Source: an uncultured Rikenellaceae bacterium (GTDB taxonomy: Bacteria; Bacteroidota; Bacteroidia; Bacteroidales; Rikenellaceae). Taken from it: 58,747 nt of DNA. The stretch spans positions 1-58,747 of the forward strand of contig CALVFY010000015.1 in the NCBI GenBank assembly GCA_944326945.1, given 5' to 3'. Below, piece by piece: positions 41,782 to 51,054 of this stretch. Position 1 is the first letter of the stretch. Each line of letters starts with the position of its first letter. A program made the position numbers and the translations under genes. The notes beneath the pieces were generated by a model. That model saw only the letters and a list, made by a program, of their open reading frames with translations. It had not been told where the DNA came from and did no database searches.

Positions 41782-42186
41782 CTAATCCGACACCGACTCG
41801 CGACTGATAGCTTCTCTCCAGGCATCCGGCACAACCACCGACTCCTGTCGAGAGAAATCAAAAGCGACCAATACGGTCCGGCTTTCGGCATTTACCTGCC
41901 CCGAGACTGCATCGACCAACCGCTGAAGCAAGGTAATACTCTTGTTTCCAATTTTTTCGCATTCAGTCTCTGCATATATTTTATCGTCGAATCTCGTCTG
42001 ATTGAAATAAGAGGTCTGGGTCGATGCCGTGATCAACCCGATTCCGTTCCAGACCAAATCTCCATGCATGATATGATGAAAAAAATTGGTCTTCCCTAAA
42101 TCAAAATAGTGCTGCAAATTGACATTATTGACATGTCCCAACATATCCACGTCCGCAAAACGTATCTGAATATCCGTTTTTATCAT
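41782..42186 (-). CDS. Acyl-CoA thioesterase, 4-hydroxybenzoyl-CoA thioesterase family
   Basis: A 134-residue hotdog-fold protein hydrolysing an acyl-CoA or acyl-ACP thioester in the cytoplasm. The N-terminal motif IRFADVDMLGHVNNVNLQHYFDLG contains the active-site Asp and the family pattern D-x-x-G-H-V-N-N. FFHHIMHGDL and FNQTRFDDKIYAET follow as in YbgC-like proteins. The start is 20 bases after the threonylcarbamoyl-AMP synthase gene, so they share a transcript. The acyl substrate cannot be inferred. Confidence 0.88.
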   Translation of the reverse strand: MIKTDIQIRFADVDMLGHVNNVNLQHYFDLGKTNFFHHIMHGDLVWNGIGLITASTQTSYFNQTRFDDKIYAETECEKIGNKSITLLQRLVDAVSGQVNAESRTVLVAFDFSRQESVVVPDAWREAISRESVSD

Positions 42187-42206
42187 AATTTTTTCTCTGA
42201 TGATTT

Positions 42207-42773
42207 TTATTCTCTGATGATTTTCACTTCCCCTCCTTCTCCCAGCAGGATGATCGAAGAGGCTTTACCGGTAGCCTCACCTTCATAGCATGGATCAACT
42301 ATATAGTCCACCCCCTCGCGTATCTCCTGAAAAATATTCTCGAACGAATCCGGTGTCGGTTCTCCCGATATATTGGCCGATGTGGAGACCAATGGTCGCC
42401 CAAACCGGTGCAACAACCTCTCGCAAAAAGCATGATGAGGCACTCTGACCCCAAGCGTTCCCTCGTCAGGAATCAGATTCGGAGCAACCCCGACAGCTCC
42501 GGGCAGAATCAAAGTCAAGGGTTTGTCGGCCAGCTCCATCAGCTGCCATGCCACATCGGGGGCCTTATTAATATAACGTGCGGTTTGGTCGGCCGAAGCC
42601 ATCAGCACCAACATTCCCTTCTTGTTTTCAGATCGTTTCAGATCGTAAATCCGTTGAACCGCTTCGGCATTGGTAGCATCGCACCCTATGCCCCACACCG
42701 TATCGGTCGGATAGAGAATCAAACCTCCCCGCCGAAGCACCTCCAATACCCGAGTAATCTCTTCTTCCATCAT
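42207..42773 (-). CDS. tsaC: L-threonylcarbamoyladenylate synthase (YrdC/Sua5 family)
   Basis: The enzyme makes threonylcarbamoyl-AMP from threonine, bicarbonate and ATP for the t6A modification of tRNAs that read ANN codons. The 188-residue protein is the short form without the Sua5 C-terminal domain. Typical motifs are GGLILYPTDTVWGIGCDATN, YDLKRSENKKGMLVL, PLTLILPG, GVRVPHHAFCERLL and VSTSANISGEPTP. It is divergent from the yebC-type gene across 74 bases and is followed by the thioesterase gene. Confidence 0.95.
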   Translation of the reverse strand: MMEEEITRVLEVLRRGGLILYPTDTVWGIGCDATNAEAVQRIYDLKRSENKKGMLVLMASADQTARYINKAPDVAWQLMELADKPLTLILPGAVGVAPNLIPDEGTLGVRVPHHAFCERLLHRFGRPLVSTSANISGEPTPDSFENIFQEIREGVDYIVDPCYEGEATGKASSIILLGEGGEVKIIRE

Positions 42774-42813
42774 CTAATTAGAAAATATTGGGCAAAGTAA
42801 CGAAAATTTTTTA

Positions 42814-42821
42814 TAGCTTTG
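42814..42821 (+). promoter_or_regulatory. -7 element TAGCTTTG of the YebC-family gene
   Basis: Perfect TAnnTTTG match 26 bases before the ATG at 42848. Confidence 0.6.
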
Positions 42822-42847
42822 CAACCTAAAATAACAAAAACAGATCT

Positions 42848-43576
42848 ATGGGAAGAGCTTTTGAATACCGCAAAGCGCGCAAACTCAAACGCTGGGGCAA
42901 TATGGCGCGCACGTTCACCAAACTGGGCAAGGAGATCGAAATCGCCGTCAAGGCAGGTGGTCCCGACCCCGCAGGGAACTCCCATCTTCGTCTGCTGATC
43001 CAGAACGCACGGGCAGAAAACATGCCCAAGGAGAATGTAGAACGTGCCATTAAGCGCGCCATATCCAAAGATACGACGGATTACAAGGAGATGGTTTACG
43101 AGGGCTATGCTCCTTACGGAATAGCCATGGTGATCGAGACCGCAACCGATAATCCTACCCGCACCGTAGCCAACGTTCGCAGCTACTTTAACAAGGCCGG
43201 CGGATCGCTGGGCACGACCGGTTCGCTCAGTTTCCTGTTCGACCATAAATGTATCTTCAAGATCAATCTGCCGGAGGGAATGGATGCCGAAGAGCTCGAA
43301 CTGGAACTGATCGACTTCGGAGTAGACGAAATGTACACCGACGACGAAGGCAAGGTAATGATTTATGGTCCGTTCGAAGCTTATGGGAAAATCCAGGCCT
43401 ATCTGGAAGAGCACAATATCGAGATCCTGAGCGGTGAATTCGCTCGTCTGCCGACCGACACCAAAGAGGTGACCGAGGAACAACGCGCCTCCATCGAGAA
43501 ACTGATCGAAAAATTCGAGGAGGACGACGATGTGGTCAACGTATTCCACAACATGAAAGAAGCCGAAGAGGAATAA
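42848..43576 (+). CDS. YebC/PmpR-family protein
   Basis: A 242-residue protein of the widely conserved YebC family, described both as a transcriptional regulator and, more recently, as a factor helping ribosomes through difficult motifs. It begins [23 protein letters not shown], a lineage variant of the usual GHSKW start. [28 protein letters not shown]-like sequence, [28 protein letters not shown] and [16 protein letters not shown] are clear. Length is normal. Single gene with its own promoter and terminator. Confidence 0.93.
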   Translation: [242 protein letters not shown]

Positions 43577-43602
43577 TCCGCCCACATTCTTTCTGAAAAC
43601 CT

Positions 43603-43642
43603 AACGCCCCGATACTCTAAAAGAAATCGGGGCGTTTATTTT
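43603..43642 (+). terminator. Terminator of the YebC-family gene
   Basis: AACGCCCCGAT (43603-43613) pairs with ATCGGGGCGTT (43626-43636), followed by TATTTTATT. Confidence 0.85.
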
Positions 43643-43671
43643 ATTCAAATCCGTGACCATGGCAACGTTAT

Positions 43672-45240
43672 TCACCCATCTCTTTTGATGCGAGGACGAC
43701 GAGGACGTTCAGCCCTTTCTCCGTTTGCCGTCAGAGAGACAACTCGCCCGGTTGCTGCATCCGTTTCCTTATTCTCCGGAAGTTGCGCCCCACCCCGAAC
43801 CGCAGCACAAGCCATCGACTCCGGATTCGGCGCATCGGGACTCTTCGTCAGTCCCTTCTCCGCCGCCAAACGTTCCATCAAAGCATAGGCTTCGCCAAAA
43901 TCATTGGCAATCTGACCATCCAGAATAGCCTCTTTAATCGCAGCCTTGATATCACCGATCTCCCGGCAAGGAGGCAAGCCATATGTCGCCATAATCAATT
44001 CGCCCGTCACCGGAGGTTGGAAATTACGGATGCGATCTTTCTCCTCTATGTCCCGCATCTTACGACGTACCAACTCGAAATTGGCCAGATAACGTCGCAC
44101 CTTGGCATCGTTGCCCGACGTGATATCGGCCTCACAAAGAGTCATCAATTTCTCCACGTCATCACCCGCATCGAACAGCAATCTCCGCACCGCCGAATCG
44201 GTCACCATATCCTCCGAGAGAATAATCGGCCGCAGGTGCAGTTCCACCATCTTCTGGACGAACTTCATCTTCTCGTTCAACGGCAGTTTCAGATTCCGAA
44301 AAATCGAAGGGATCATGCGCGCCCCCAACACCTCATGACCGTGAAAAGTCCACCCCGTACGCGGATCGTAGGCTTTCGTAGCCGGCTTGGCGATATCATG
44401 CAGCAGGGCGGCCCAGCGCAACCAGAGATCATCCGTCTTGAGCGCAATGTTGTCCAACACCTTAAGCGTATGGATAAAATTATCCTTATGGGCGTGTTTT
44501 CCTCTTCGCTCCACTCCCTTCAGGCGAGACAACTCCGGGAAAATCAACTCCAGAAGGCCTGTCTTATCGAGCAACTCAAAACCGATCGACGGCCGGGGCG
44601 AAGCCACTATCTTATGCAATTCGGTAGCGATTCTCTCACGCGAGACAATACGGATACGTTCGCGATTACGGACAATGGCATCGAATGTCTCGGGCCAGAT
44701 GTCGAAACCCAGCTGAGAAGCGAAACGTACGGCCCTGATCATCCGCAAGGGATCGTCCGAAAAGGTGGTATCGGGATCACATGGCGTACGGATAATGCAA
44801 TGTTCCAAATCGTCCATTCCACCGAAGGGATCGACCAACGTTCCGAAATCCTCCTTACCCAGCGACCAGGCCAAGGCATTGATCGTGAAATCGCGCCGCC
44901 GCTGATCATCCTCCAGCGTGCCGTCTTCCACAATCGGTTTACGGGAATCGGCCCTGTACGATTCCTTTCGGGCTCCTACAAACTCAACCTCCACTCCTCC
45001 TACCCGCAGCATGGCCGTCCCGAAATTCTTGAATACCGACACTCTGCTGTGCACTCTGCGCCCCAGCTCCTCGGCCACTTCGATGCCGCTGCCCGCCACC
45101 ACCACGTCGATATCGGTCGAGGGACGATGCAGATACCAGTCGCGCACATAGCCTCCAATCACAAATGCCTTCACGCCTCGTTCCGAGACGATATCAGAAA
45201 TATGTTTGAAAACAGGCAAAGATAGATAGTCCGGAATCAT
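43672..45240 (-). CDS. tRNA nucleotidyltransferase / poly(A) polymerase family protein with HD domain
   Basis: The protein probably adds or repairs the CCA end of tRNAs, needed here because neither tRNA gene in the window encodes CCA. The start at 45240 (MIPDYLSLPVFKHIS) gives 522 residues. The head domain has GGYVRDWYL and the metal-binding STDIDVVV, then RRRDFTINALAW and DDPLRMIRAVRFASQLGF. The C-terminal half has an HD domain (WAALLHDIAKPATK, HGHEVLG). The last 40 residues are a disordered basic tail (ERPRRPRIKRDG). It follows the GDSL-hydrolase gene by 15 bases and is last in the pdxJ-GDSL-cca transcript. Confidence 0.92.
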   Translation of the reverse strand: MIPDYLSLPVFKHISDIVSERGVKAFVIGGYVRDWYLHRPSTDIDVVVAGSGIEVAEELGRRVHSRVSVFKNFGTAMLRVGGVEVEFVGARKESYRADSRKPIVEDGTLEDDQRRRDFTINALAWSLGKEDFGTLVDPFGGMDDLEHCIIRTPCDPDTTFSDDPLRMIRAVRFASQLGFDIWPETFDAIVRNRERIRIVSRERIATELHKIVASPRPSIGFELLDKTGLLELIFPELSRLKGVERRGKHAHKDNFIHTLKVLDNIALKTDDLWLRWAALLHDIAKPATKAYDPRTGWTFHGHEVLGARMIPSIFRNLKLPLNEKMKFVQKMVELHLRPIILSEDMVTDSAVRRLLFDAGDDVEKLMTLCEADITSGNDAKVRRYLANFELVRRKMRDIEEKDRIRNFQPPVTGELIMATYGLPPCREIGDIKAAIKEAILDGQIANDFGEAYALMERLAAEKGLTKSPDAPNPESMACAAVRGGAQLPENKETDAATGRVVSLTANGERAERPRRPRIKRDG

Positions 45241-45255
45241 GTACCCCACCAAAAT

Positions 45256-45921
45256 TTATTTCACATAGGGTTCTATCTGTGCTTTCCACACCAGATATCC
45301 CTCCCCCAACAGATGCAGACCATCGTTGGTATAACGTTTGTCGAGTTTGCCTTCTTTGTCCTTCATCGCCGAATGCAAATCTATATAGGTAAGGCCCAAT
45401 TCCTTACACATCGTCTGCAAACCTTCGTTCACCTTCAGGATTTCAGCGCCTTTGCTGGCATGACGTTTGGCGAAATTCGGAAAATTATCATTCACCGGCA
45501 GTACACTCTGAATATAGAGCCGAGTACGAGGGCTCTCCTGCATGAAACGTTCCACAATCTGCCGAATACGCAATACGATCATTTCCGGTTTCTCTCCGGT
45601 AGGCAGATCGTTTACGCCGATCATCAGAAACAATTTCTTGGGTTGTCCTTCCACGATCGGATCGAGCCGTTCGAGCACATTCCATGTCTTGTCGGCACTG
45701 ATGCCCCGATTCTTGATCCGGGGATTGCCGAAAAGTTCGGCCCATTCGCAATTGTCCGTGATACTGTTCCCCAAGAAAACGATATCTTTGGACGTAATCG
45801 GCAAAATTTCGAAAAGACTGGCCTTTTGATAGTGATAGGCCGAAGCCCTGGGGCGTTGTGTCTGAGCATTCACCGCCACACAAAACAACATGGCAACAAC
45901 TCCAATAAAGATTTTTTTCAT
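45256..45921 (-). CDS. Exported SGNH/GDSL-family hydrolase
   Basis: A 221-residue esterase-like enzyme with signal peptide (MKKIFIGVVAMLFCVAVNAQ). It has block I FLGNSITDN with the nucleophile Ser, block III LMIGVNDLPTG with the oxyanion Asn, and block V YTNDGLHLLGEGY with the catalytic Asp-His pair. RGISADKTWNVLERLDPI is typical of the sialate O-acetylesterase/acylhydrolase relatives in Bacteroidales. It probably removes acyl groups from glycans or lipids in the periplasm; the substrate is unknown. It lies 38 bases after pdxJ and 15 before the nucleotidyltransferase gene. Confidence 0.9.
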   Translation of the reverse strand: MKKIFIGVVAMLFCVAVNAQTQRPRASAYHYQKASLFEILPITSKDIVFLGNSITDNCEWAELFGNPRIKNRGISADKTWNVLERLDPIVEGQPKKLFLMIGVNDLPTGEKPEMIVLRIRQIVERFMQESPRTRLYIQSVLPVNDNFPNFAKRHASKGAEILKVNEGLQTMCKELGLTYIDLHSAMKDKEGKLDKRYTNDGLHLLGEGYLVWKAQIEPYVK

Positions 45922-45959
45922 CTGATTGATCGGGTTAACAATTACACATGGAGCCTTTT

Positions 45960-46679
45960 CTACTCCTCTTTCAATTCTCTCAAATAAAGCTGGATCGTAT
46001 TTTCCAAACCCAGATAAAGAGCATCGGAGATGAGCGCATGCCCGATCGAAACCTCCAGCAGACCGGGTATCGTCCGGGCGAAATAACGCAAATTTTCCAG
46101 ATTTAAATCATGGCCGCCATTTACACCCAGTCCCAAACGAACAGCCTCGCGAGCAGCCTCCACATAGGGACGTATGGCACGTTCACGATCGGCAGCATAA
46201 CCCGAAGCATAGGCTTCCGTGTAGAGTTCAATACGATCCGTTCCACATTCGGCCGCATAACGGACCATCTCCACATCCGGGTCCAGGAAAATCGAAGTCC
46301 GAATACCTTTCGCTTTAAACAGGGCTATCACCTCACGCAAAAAACTCTGATGCGACCTGGTATCCCATCCGTGATTGGAGGTGATGGCATCGGGAGCATC
46401 AGGGACAAGTGTCACCTGGGCCGGAACCACATCCAGCACCAGATTCACAAAACGGTCGATCGGGTTTCCCTCGATGTTCAATTCCGTCTTGATCGATTTT
46501 TTCAAATCATAAACATCGCTATAACGAATATGTCGTTCATCCGGTCTGGGATGTACGGTGATTCCCTGTGCCCCAAAACGCTCGGCATTGAGCGCAGCAT
46601 CCAGCACATTGGGCAGATTGCCGCCCCGAGAATTACGTAAGGTGGCTATCTTATTTATGTTTACACTTAATTTTGTCAT
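45960..46679 (-). CDS. pdxJ: Pyridoxine 5'-phosphate synthase
   Basis: PdxJ condenses 1-deoxyxylulose 5-phosphate with 3-amino-2-oxopropyl phosphate to form pyridoxine 5'-phosphate, the last ring-forming step of the DXP-dependent vitamin B6 route. The 239-residue TIM-barrel protein shows [66 protein letters not shown] and [15 protein letters not shown], then [17 protein letters not shown]. First gene of a minus-strand group, divergent from nadK. Confidence 0.97.
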   Translation of the reverse strand: MTKLSVNINKIATLRNSRGGNLPNVLDAALNAERFGAQGITVHPRPDERHIRYSDVYDLKKSIKTELNIEGNPIDRFVNLVLDVVPAQVTLVPDAPDAITSNHGWDTRSHQSFLREVIALFKAKGIRTSIFLDPDVEMVRYAAECGTDRIELYTEAYASGYAADRERAIRPYVEAAREAVRLGLGVNGGHDLNLENLRYFARTIPGLLEVSIGHALISDALYLGLENTIQLYLRELKEE

Positions 46680-46799
46680 AATAAACCGTTACTTTTGTGG
46701 TGGTAAAGTTAAGGCAATCTTGGCTTTTTTGCAAATTAATAATTATTGTATCTCAAGCGACCGACTGCATATGGCATCGGAAACTCTAATTTTCGAACG

Positions 46800-47687
46800 A
46801 TGAAAATTCTTCTTTTCTCTCGTCCCCAGGCCTCGCACAACGGCTCAGAACTCAAACGGCTGATGGATTCACTGGACCTACACGGTTTCGACACCTATGT
46901 CAATCGTGAACTGGCCTCGGCCATCTCGACCCTGACAGATATACATATTCCCGACAGCAAACAGTATGCCTCGATCTCGGAAGAGTGTCTCGATGCACAG
47001 ATGCTGGTCTGCTATGGTGGTGACGGCACCTTTCTGGATGGCGTAAGGATGTTAGGCAAGCATTCCATTCCGATTCTGGGCATCAATTCCGGGCGGCTCG
47101 GTTTCCTGGCCAATGTTCCCAAAGAGGAAATCGACAGGGCTTTGGAGGACATCCGCAGAGGACTCTATACGATAGAATCGCGTCCCAGGCTGAGGGCCGA
47201 GGGCGATTTCCCGGACAATCTGTCCACGGCATACGCTTTCAACGAGTTCTCTCTTCAACGCAGCAGTGCCAGCATGATCGCCGTGGAAGCCTACGTGAAC
47301 GGCGAAATGATCGCCACCTATTGGGGCGATGGCGTGCTTCTCTCTACCCCGTCCGGCTCAACAGCCTACTCGTTAAGCGTAGGAGGTCCGGTGGTAGCTC
47401 CCGGATGCGACTGTCTGGTACTCTCGCCCATCGCCCCCCACAACCTGACCATGAGACCGGTAGTAGTCCCCGGCGAAAGTACGCTATCCTTCAAAGTCTC
47501 CACCAGGGAAAAAAGAGCTCTCGTCACACTCGACAACCGCAACTACCAGGTCGAAGACGGAGCGACATTCAAGGTATCGAAATCAAAAAATTCCGTTTTT
47601 TTGGTCCGCCTGCAAAATATATCCTTCTACGACACGTTAAGAAATAAGATGATGTGGGGTTTCGACCGACGCGATGAGACAAAATAA
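46800..47687 (+). CDS. nadK: NAD kinase
   Basis: The enzyme phosphorylates NAD to NADP. The start at 46800 (MKILLFSRPQASHNGSEL) gives 295 residues. The frame is open from 46746 but that part has no similarity. Motifs are VCYGGDGTFLDGVR (diacylglycerol-kinase-like GGDGT), ILGINSGRLGFLANV, NEFSLQRSS and GDGVLLSTPSGSTAYSLSVGGPVVAP, with APHNLTMRPVVVP near the end. A TACTTTTG element at 46690-46697 is 103 bases upstream. It is followed by uppS after 72 bases. Confidence 0.96.
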   Translation: MKILLFSRPQASHNGSELKRLMDSLDLHGFDTYVNRELASAISTLTDIHIPDSKQYASISEECLDAQMLVCYGGDGTFLDGVRMLGKHSIPILGINSGRLGFLANVPKEEIDRALEDIRRGLYTIESRPRLRAEGDFPDNLSTAYAFNEFSLQRSSASMIAVEAYVNGEMIATYWGDGVLLSTPSGSTAYSLSVGGPVVAPGCDCLVLSPIAPHNLTMRPVVVPGESTLSFKVSTREKRALVTLDNRNYQVEDGATFKVSKSKNSVFLVRLQNISFYDTLRNKMMWGFDRRDETK

Positions 47688-47723
47688 TTTCGAAAATTAC
47701 TCGGTTTATAGAGTTAGAAGTGT

Positions 47724-47731
47724 TATATTTG
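47724..47731 (+). promoter_or_regulatory. -7 element TATATTTG of the uppS-bamA operon
   Basis: Perfect TAnnTTTG match 28 bases before the uppS start. Confidence 0.6.
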
Positions 47732-47759
47732 CGCATTTGAAAGCGTATTCTTTTACAGC

Positions 47760-48494
47760 ATGGAGATATCCGGCAACAACATACCGCGCCACGTTGCCAT
47801 TATCATGGACGGGAACGGACGATGGGCAGAGAAACACGGCAAAGAACGAATCTTCGGCCATATGAATGGGGTGGAGAGTGTCCGTAATGCTGTTCGTGCA
47901 TCCCTGAAAAACGGGGTGCGTTATCTGACCCTATATGCCTTCTCGACGGAAAACTGGGGGCGCCCGGCCGAAGAGGTGGAAGCTCTGATGGAACTGTTGT
48001 GCCAGAGCATCGAGAACGAAAGCAAAGAGTTATGCAAGCAAGGAGTACGTGTGGAGATTCTGGGGGACCGATCCCGAATGTCGGAAAAGGTGCAGGAGCA
48101 CCTTTCTTTGATTGAAACTCAAACCCGAAAGGGAGAAAAACTGACCTTAATTCTGGCAATCAATTACAGTTCCCGGTGGGAAATCACCCGTATGGCACAA
48201 CACATAGCCCAGGAAGTAGCCCAAGGAAAAATCACCCCGGAATCCGTCGACCAGCAAACCGTAATCGCCCATATGGCAACCGCCTCATGGCCCGATCCGG
48301 ATCTGTTGATACGCACCAGCGGCGAACGTAGATTGAGCAATTTTCTTCTGTGGCAATTGGCTTATACGGAGCTATATTTTACAGATATATATTGGCCCGA
48401 TTTCACAGAAGCCGAATATGATAAAGCAATCCGCTCTTACCAAGGACGTGAGCGGCGTTATGGACTAACCACAAAACAGAGACGAGAAAAATAA
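47760..48494 (+). CDS. uppS: Isoprenyl transferase (undecaprenyl diphosphate synthase)
   Basis: UppS makes the C55 lipid carrier for peptidoglycan and surface polysaccharides by cis-addition of isopentenyl diphosphate. The 244-residue protein has the catalytic Asp in AIIMDGNGRWAEKHG, then GHMNGVESVRNAV, LYAFSTENWGRP, and the C-terminal WPDPDLLIRTSGERRLSNFLLWQLAYTELYF. The start at 47760 fits the domain. bamA begins 2 bases after its stop, so translation is coupled; this pairing of lipid-carrier and outer-membrane assembly genes is common in Bacteroidota. Confidence 0.97.
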   Translation: MEISGNNIPRHVAIIMDGNGRWAEKHGKERIFGHMNGVESVRNAVRASLKNGVRYLTLYAFSTENWGRPAEEVEALMELLCQSIENESKELCKQGVRVEILGDRSRMSEKVQEHLSLIETQTRKGEKLTLILAINYSSRWEITRMAQHIAQEVAQGKITPESVDQQTVIAHMATASWPDPDLLIRTSGERRLSNFLLWQLAYTELYFTDIYWPDFTEAEYDKAIRSYQGRERRYGLTTKQRREK

Positions 48495-48496
48495 CG

Positions 48497-51040
48497 ATGA
48501 GAAACGGATTCAAACTCCTTACGCTACTGTTTATCCTGACAGGCTATCAGTCAATGGCTCAAAGCGATACAACGAAAGTTTCCTCTCCAGCCCAAACTGA
48601 TACCACTACCGTAAAGGTCAATGCCCCCATCATGGACTACAACGCACCCAAGCGTTATATTATTAATAAAATCAAGGTAAACGGCGTCAAATATTACGAT
48701 ACGGACATTCTCACCGCCTCTTCCGGACTGCAAAAGGGAGACACGGTTTATATTCCCAGTAATTACATCTCCGAGGCCATCAACCGTCTCTGGAGTCAAC
48801 GTTATTTCTCGGACGTGAAGATTGTGGCAGAACCAGTGGGCGACAGCGTCAACCTGGAAATCTTCTTAAAGGAACGTCCTCGAGTCTATCGGTGGTTGTT
48901 CGACGGTCCACGGAAAGGTGAAATCACGGAACTGACCGAAAATCTCAAACTCAAGCGAGGTACGGAACTTTCCGATTATGTCATCTCCAAAAACTCCGAT
49001 CTGATTCGTCGTTTTTTCTACGACAAGGGATTCCGGAATACGGAAGTCTCTACCAGAATCGTCAATGACACCATGATGCAAAACGCCGTAAATGTGACTT
49101 TTGTGGTCAATAAGGGCAAAAAGGTGAAAATCGGGGATGTGGTGTTCGAAGGCAATACGGTTTTCAACGACAAACGACTGCGCGGAGCTCTGAAAAAGAC
49201 TCATAAAAAAAGCTGGAAATTCTGGCAGGGTTCCAAACTCAAGGATAAAGAATATGCCGAGGACAAGGAGAATCTGATAGACTTCTACAACGCCCGGGGC
49301 TACCGTAACGCCAATATTCTGAGCGATTCGATCTACAACATCAGCGACAACCGGATCGGGATTAAAATCACGGTCGACGAAGGTAACAAATACTTCTTCC
49401 GGAATGTCTCCTGGGTCGGAAACAGCAAATACAAAACTGAAGAGTTGCAACGTATGCTCGGCATTGAAAAAGGTCAGGCTTACGATAAGAAAACCCTCCA
49501 AAAACGTCTTGGAATCGGTAAGGAGGCCAACCCGGACGATATGTCCATCACCTCTCTCTACCAAAACGACGGTTACCTGTTCTTCCAGATCGATCCCGCC
49601 GAAACCATCATCGGAAACGACTCGATCGACCTGGAGTTGAAAATCTTCGAAGGGAAACAGGCTACGATTAACGAAGTAAATATCAGCGGCAATATGAGAG
49701 TAAACGACGAAGTGATCCGTCGGGAACTCTACACTCGCCCCGGCGAACTCTATAACCGCTCGCTGCTGATGAGCACCATCCGTCAGCTCTCGCAGATGCA
49801 ACACTTCAATCCGGAAACCTTGCAACCGGGAATCAATCCCGTATCGAACGAACTGGTCGATATCTCCTGGCCCTTGGAAGAGCAGGCCAGTGACAAGTTC
49901 GAAGTCTCGGGCGGTTGGGGTGCCGGCATGTTCGTCGGATCAATCGGTATCCAACTCAACAACCTGTCTCTGAAGAATTTCTTCAAAAAAGGAGCTTGGA
50001 GACCCTATCCTCAGGGACAAAGTCAACAACTCCAAATCCGCGCCCAGAGTAATGGTTCGTACTACAAATCATTCTCCATCAGTTTCACGGAGCCATGGTT
50101 GGGTGGACGCAAGCCCAATTCACTGACGGTAAGTACCTACTATTCGGATGAAACGGATGCTTATTACATGTGGCAATCGGGTAACAAACATTTCCGTACG
50201 CTGGGAGCAGCTGTCGGTATCGGACGACGTCTTTCATGGCCCGACCAGTACTTTACCCTCTATAATGAAATATCGTTCTCTTCTTACAATCTGAAAGATT
50301 GGGACTACTTCATCATCAGCAACGGCAGCTCCAATATTTTCGCCCTGCGTACGGTTTTCGGACGTAACTCGGTCGACCAGCCAATTTATCCGCGTCGCGG
50401 ATCGGACTTTTCTCTGGCAGTGACCCTTACCCCACCCTATTCGCTCTTTGACGGAAAAGATTATGGGGACAAAACCATGTCGGACAATACCCGTTACCGC
50501 TGGATCGAATATCATAAATGGGAGCTCAAAGGCCAATGGTATTATCCGCTGAGCAGCAACAACAATCTGGTATTGATGGCCAAGGCCGAAATGGGATATA
50601 TCGGAGCCTATAACAAAAACAAACCATCGCCTTTCGAAGGATTCGATGTGGGTGGAGACGGAATGTCAGGATACAACGTCTATGGTGTGGATATTATCGG
50701 TCTGCGTGGTTATGAAAACGGAAGTCTGACCCCTTCCTCTGTAACCGGCGATTACGCTCGAGCTTATAATAAATACACCGTCGAGGTTCGTTACCCGTTC
50801 ATCCTTAAACCAAGTTCCACGATCTATGGTCTGGTATTTGCGGAAGGTGGTAATGCTTTCAAAGATTGGGAAAGTTTCAATCCATTCCTGATCAAACGAG
50901 CACTGGGTGCCGGTGTTCGTATGTATCTGCCGATCGTAGGTATGATCGGTGTCGATTGGGGATATGGATTCGACTGTCCGGCAGGAAGTACCTCTAAATC
51001 GGGTGGTCAATTCCACTTCATGATCGGAATGCAGTTTTAA
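48497..51040 (+). CDS. bamA: Outer-membrane assembly factor BamA
   Basis: BamA is the central component of the machine that inserts beta-barrel proteins into the outer membrane. The 847-residue protein has a signal peptide (MRNGFKLLTLLFILTGYQSMAQ), a Thr/Ser-rich stretch, then five POTRA-like repeats (about 45-430; for example INKIKVNGVKYYDTDILTASSGLQKGD, VKIGDVVFEGNTVFNDKRL and ATINEVNISGNMRVNDEVIRREL) and a barrel (about 455-847) with the lid-locking type motif IYPRRGSDFSLAV and GLRGYENGSL, ending in Phe (FHFMIGMQF). It is downstream of uppS and upstream of two Skp-type chaperones, its functional partners. Confidence 0.97.
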   Translation: MRNGFKLLTLLFILTGYQSMAQSDTTKVSSPAQTDTTTVKVNAPIMDYNAPKRYIINKIKVNGVKYYDTDILTASSGLQKGDTVYIPSNYISEAINRLWSQRYFSDVKIVAEPVGDSVNLEIFLKERPRVYRWLFDGPRKGEITELTENLKLKRGTELSDYVISKNSDLIRRFFYDKGFRNTEVSTRIVNDTMMQNAVNVTFVVNKGKKVKIGDVVFEGNTVFNDKRLRGALKKTHKKSWKFWQGSKLKDKEYAEDKENLIDFYNARGYRNANILSDSIYNISDNRIGIKITVDEGNKYFFRNVSWVGNSKYKTEELQRMLGIEKGQAYDKKTLQKRLGIGKEANPDDMSITSLYQNDGYLFFQIDPAETIIGNDSIDLELKIFEGKQATINEVNISGNMRVNDEVIRRELYTRPGELYNRSLLMSTIRQLSQMQHFNPETLQPGINPVSNELVDISWPLEEQASDKFEVSGGWGAGMFVGSIGIQLNNLSLKNFFKKGAWRPYPQGQSQQLQIRAQSNGSYYKSFSISFTEPWLGGRKPNSLTVSTYYSDETDAYYMWQSGNKHFRTLGAAVGIGRRLSWPDQYFTLYNEISFSSYNLKDWDYFIISNGSSNIFALRTVFGRNSVDQPIYPRRGSDFSLAVTLTPPYSLFDGKDYGDKTMSDNTRYRWIEYHKWELKGQWYYPLSSNNNLVLMAKAEMGYIGAYNKNKPSPFEGFDVGGDGMSGYNVYGVDIIGLRGYENGSLTPSSVTGDYARAYNKYTVEVRYPFILKPSSTIYGLVFAEGGNAFKDWESFNPFLIKRALGAGVRMYLPIVGMIGVDWGYGFDCPAGSTSKSGGQFHFMIGMQF

Positions 51041-51054
51041 CAACCAAAATATTA

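Noticed and set aside
43783..45225. 480-codon plus-strand open frame opposite the tRNA nucleotidyltransferase gene
   Set aside because: The minus-strand gene has clear catalytic motifs; the antisense frame is open only because of codon bias and has no recognisable sequence.
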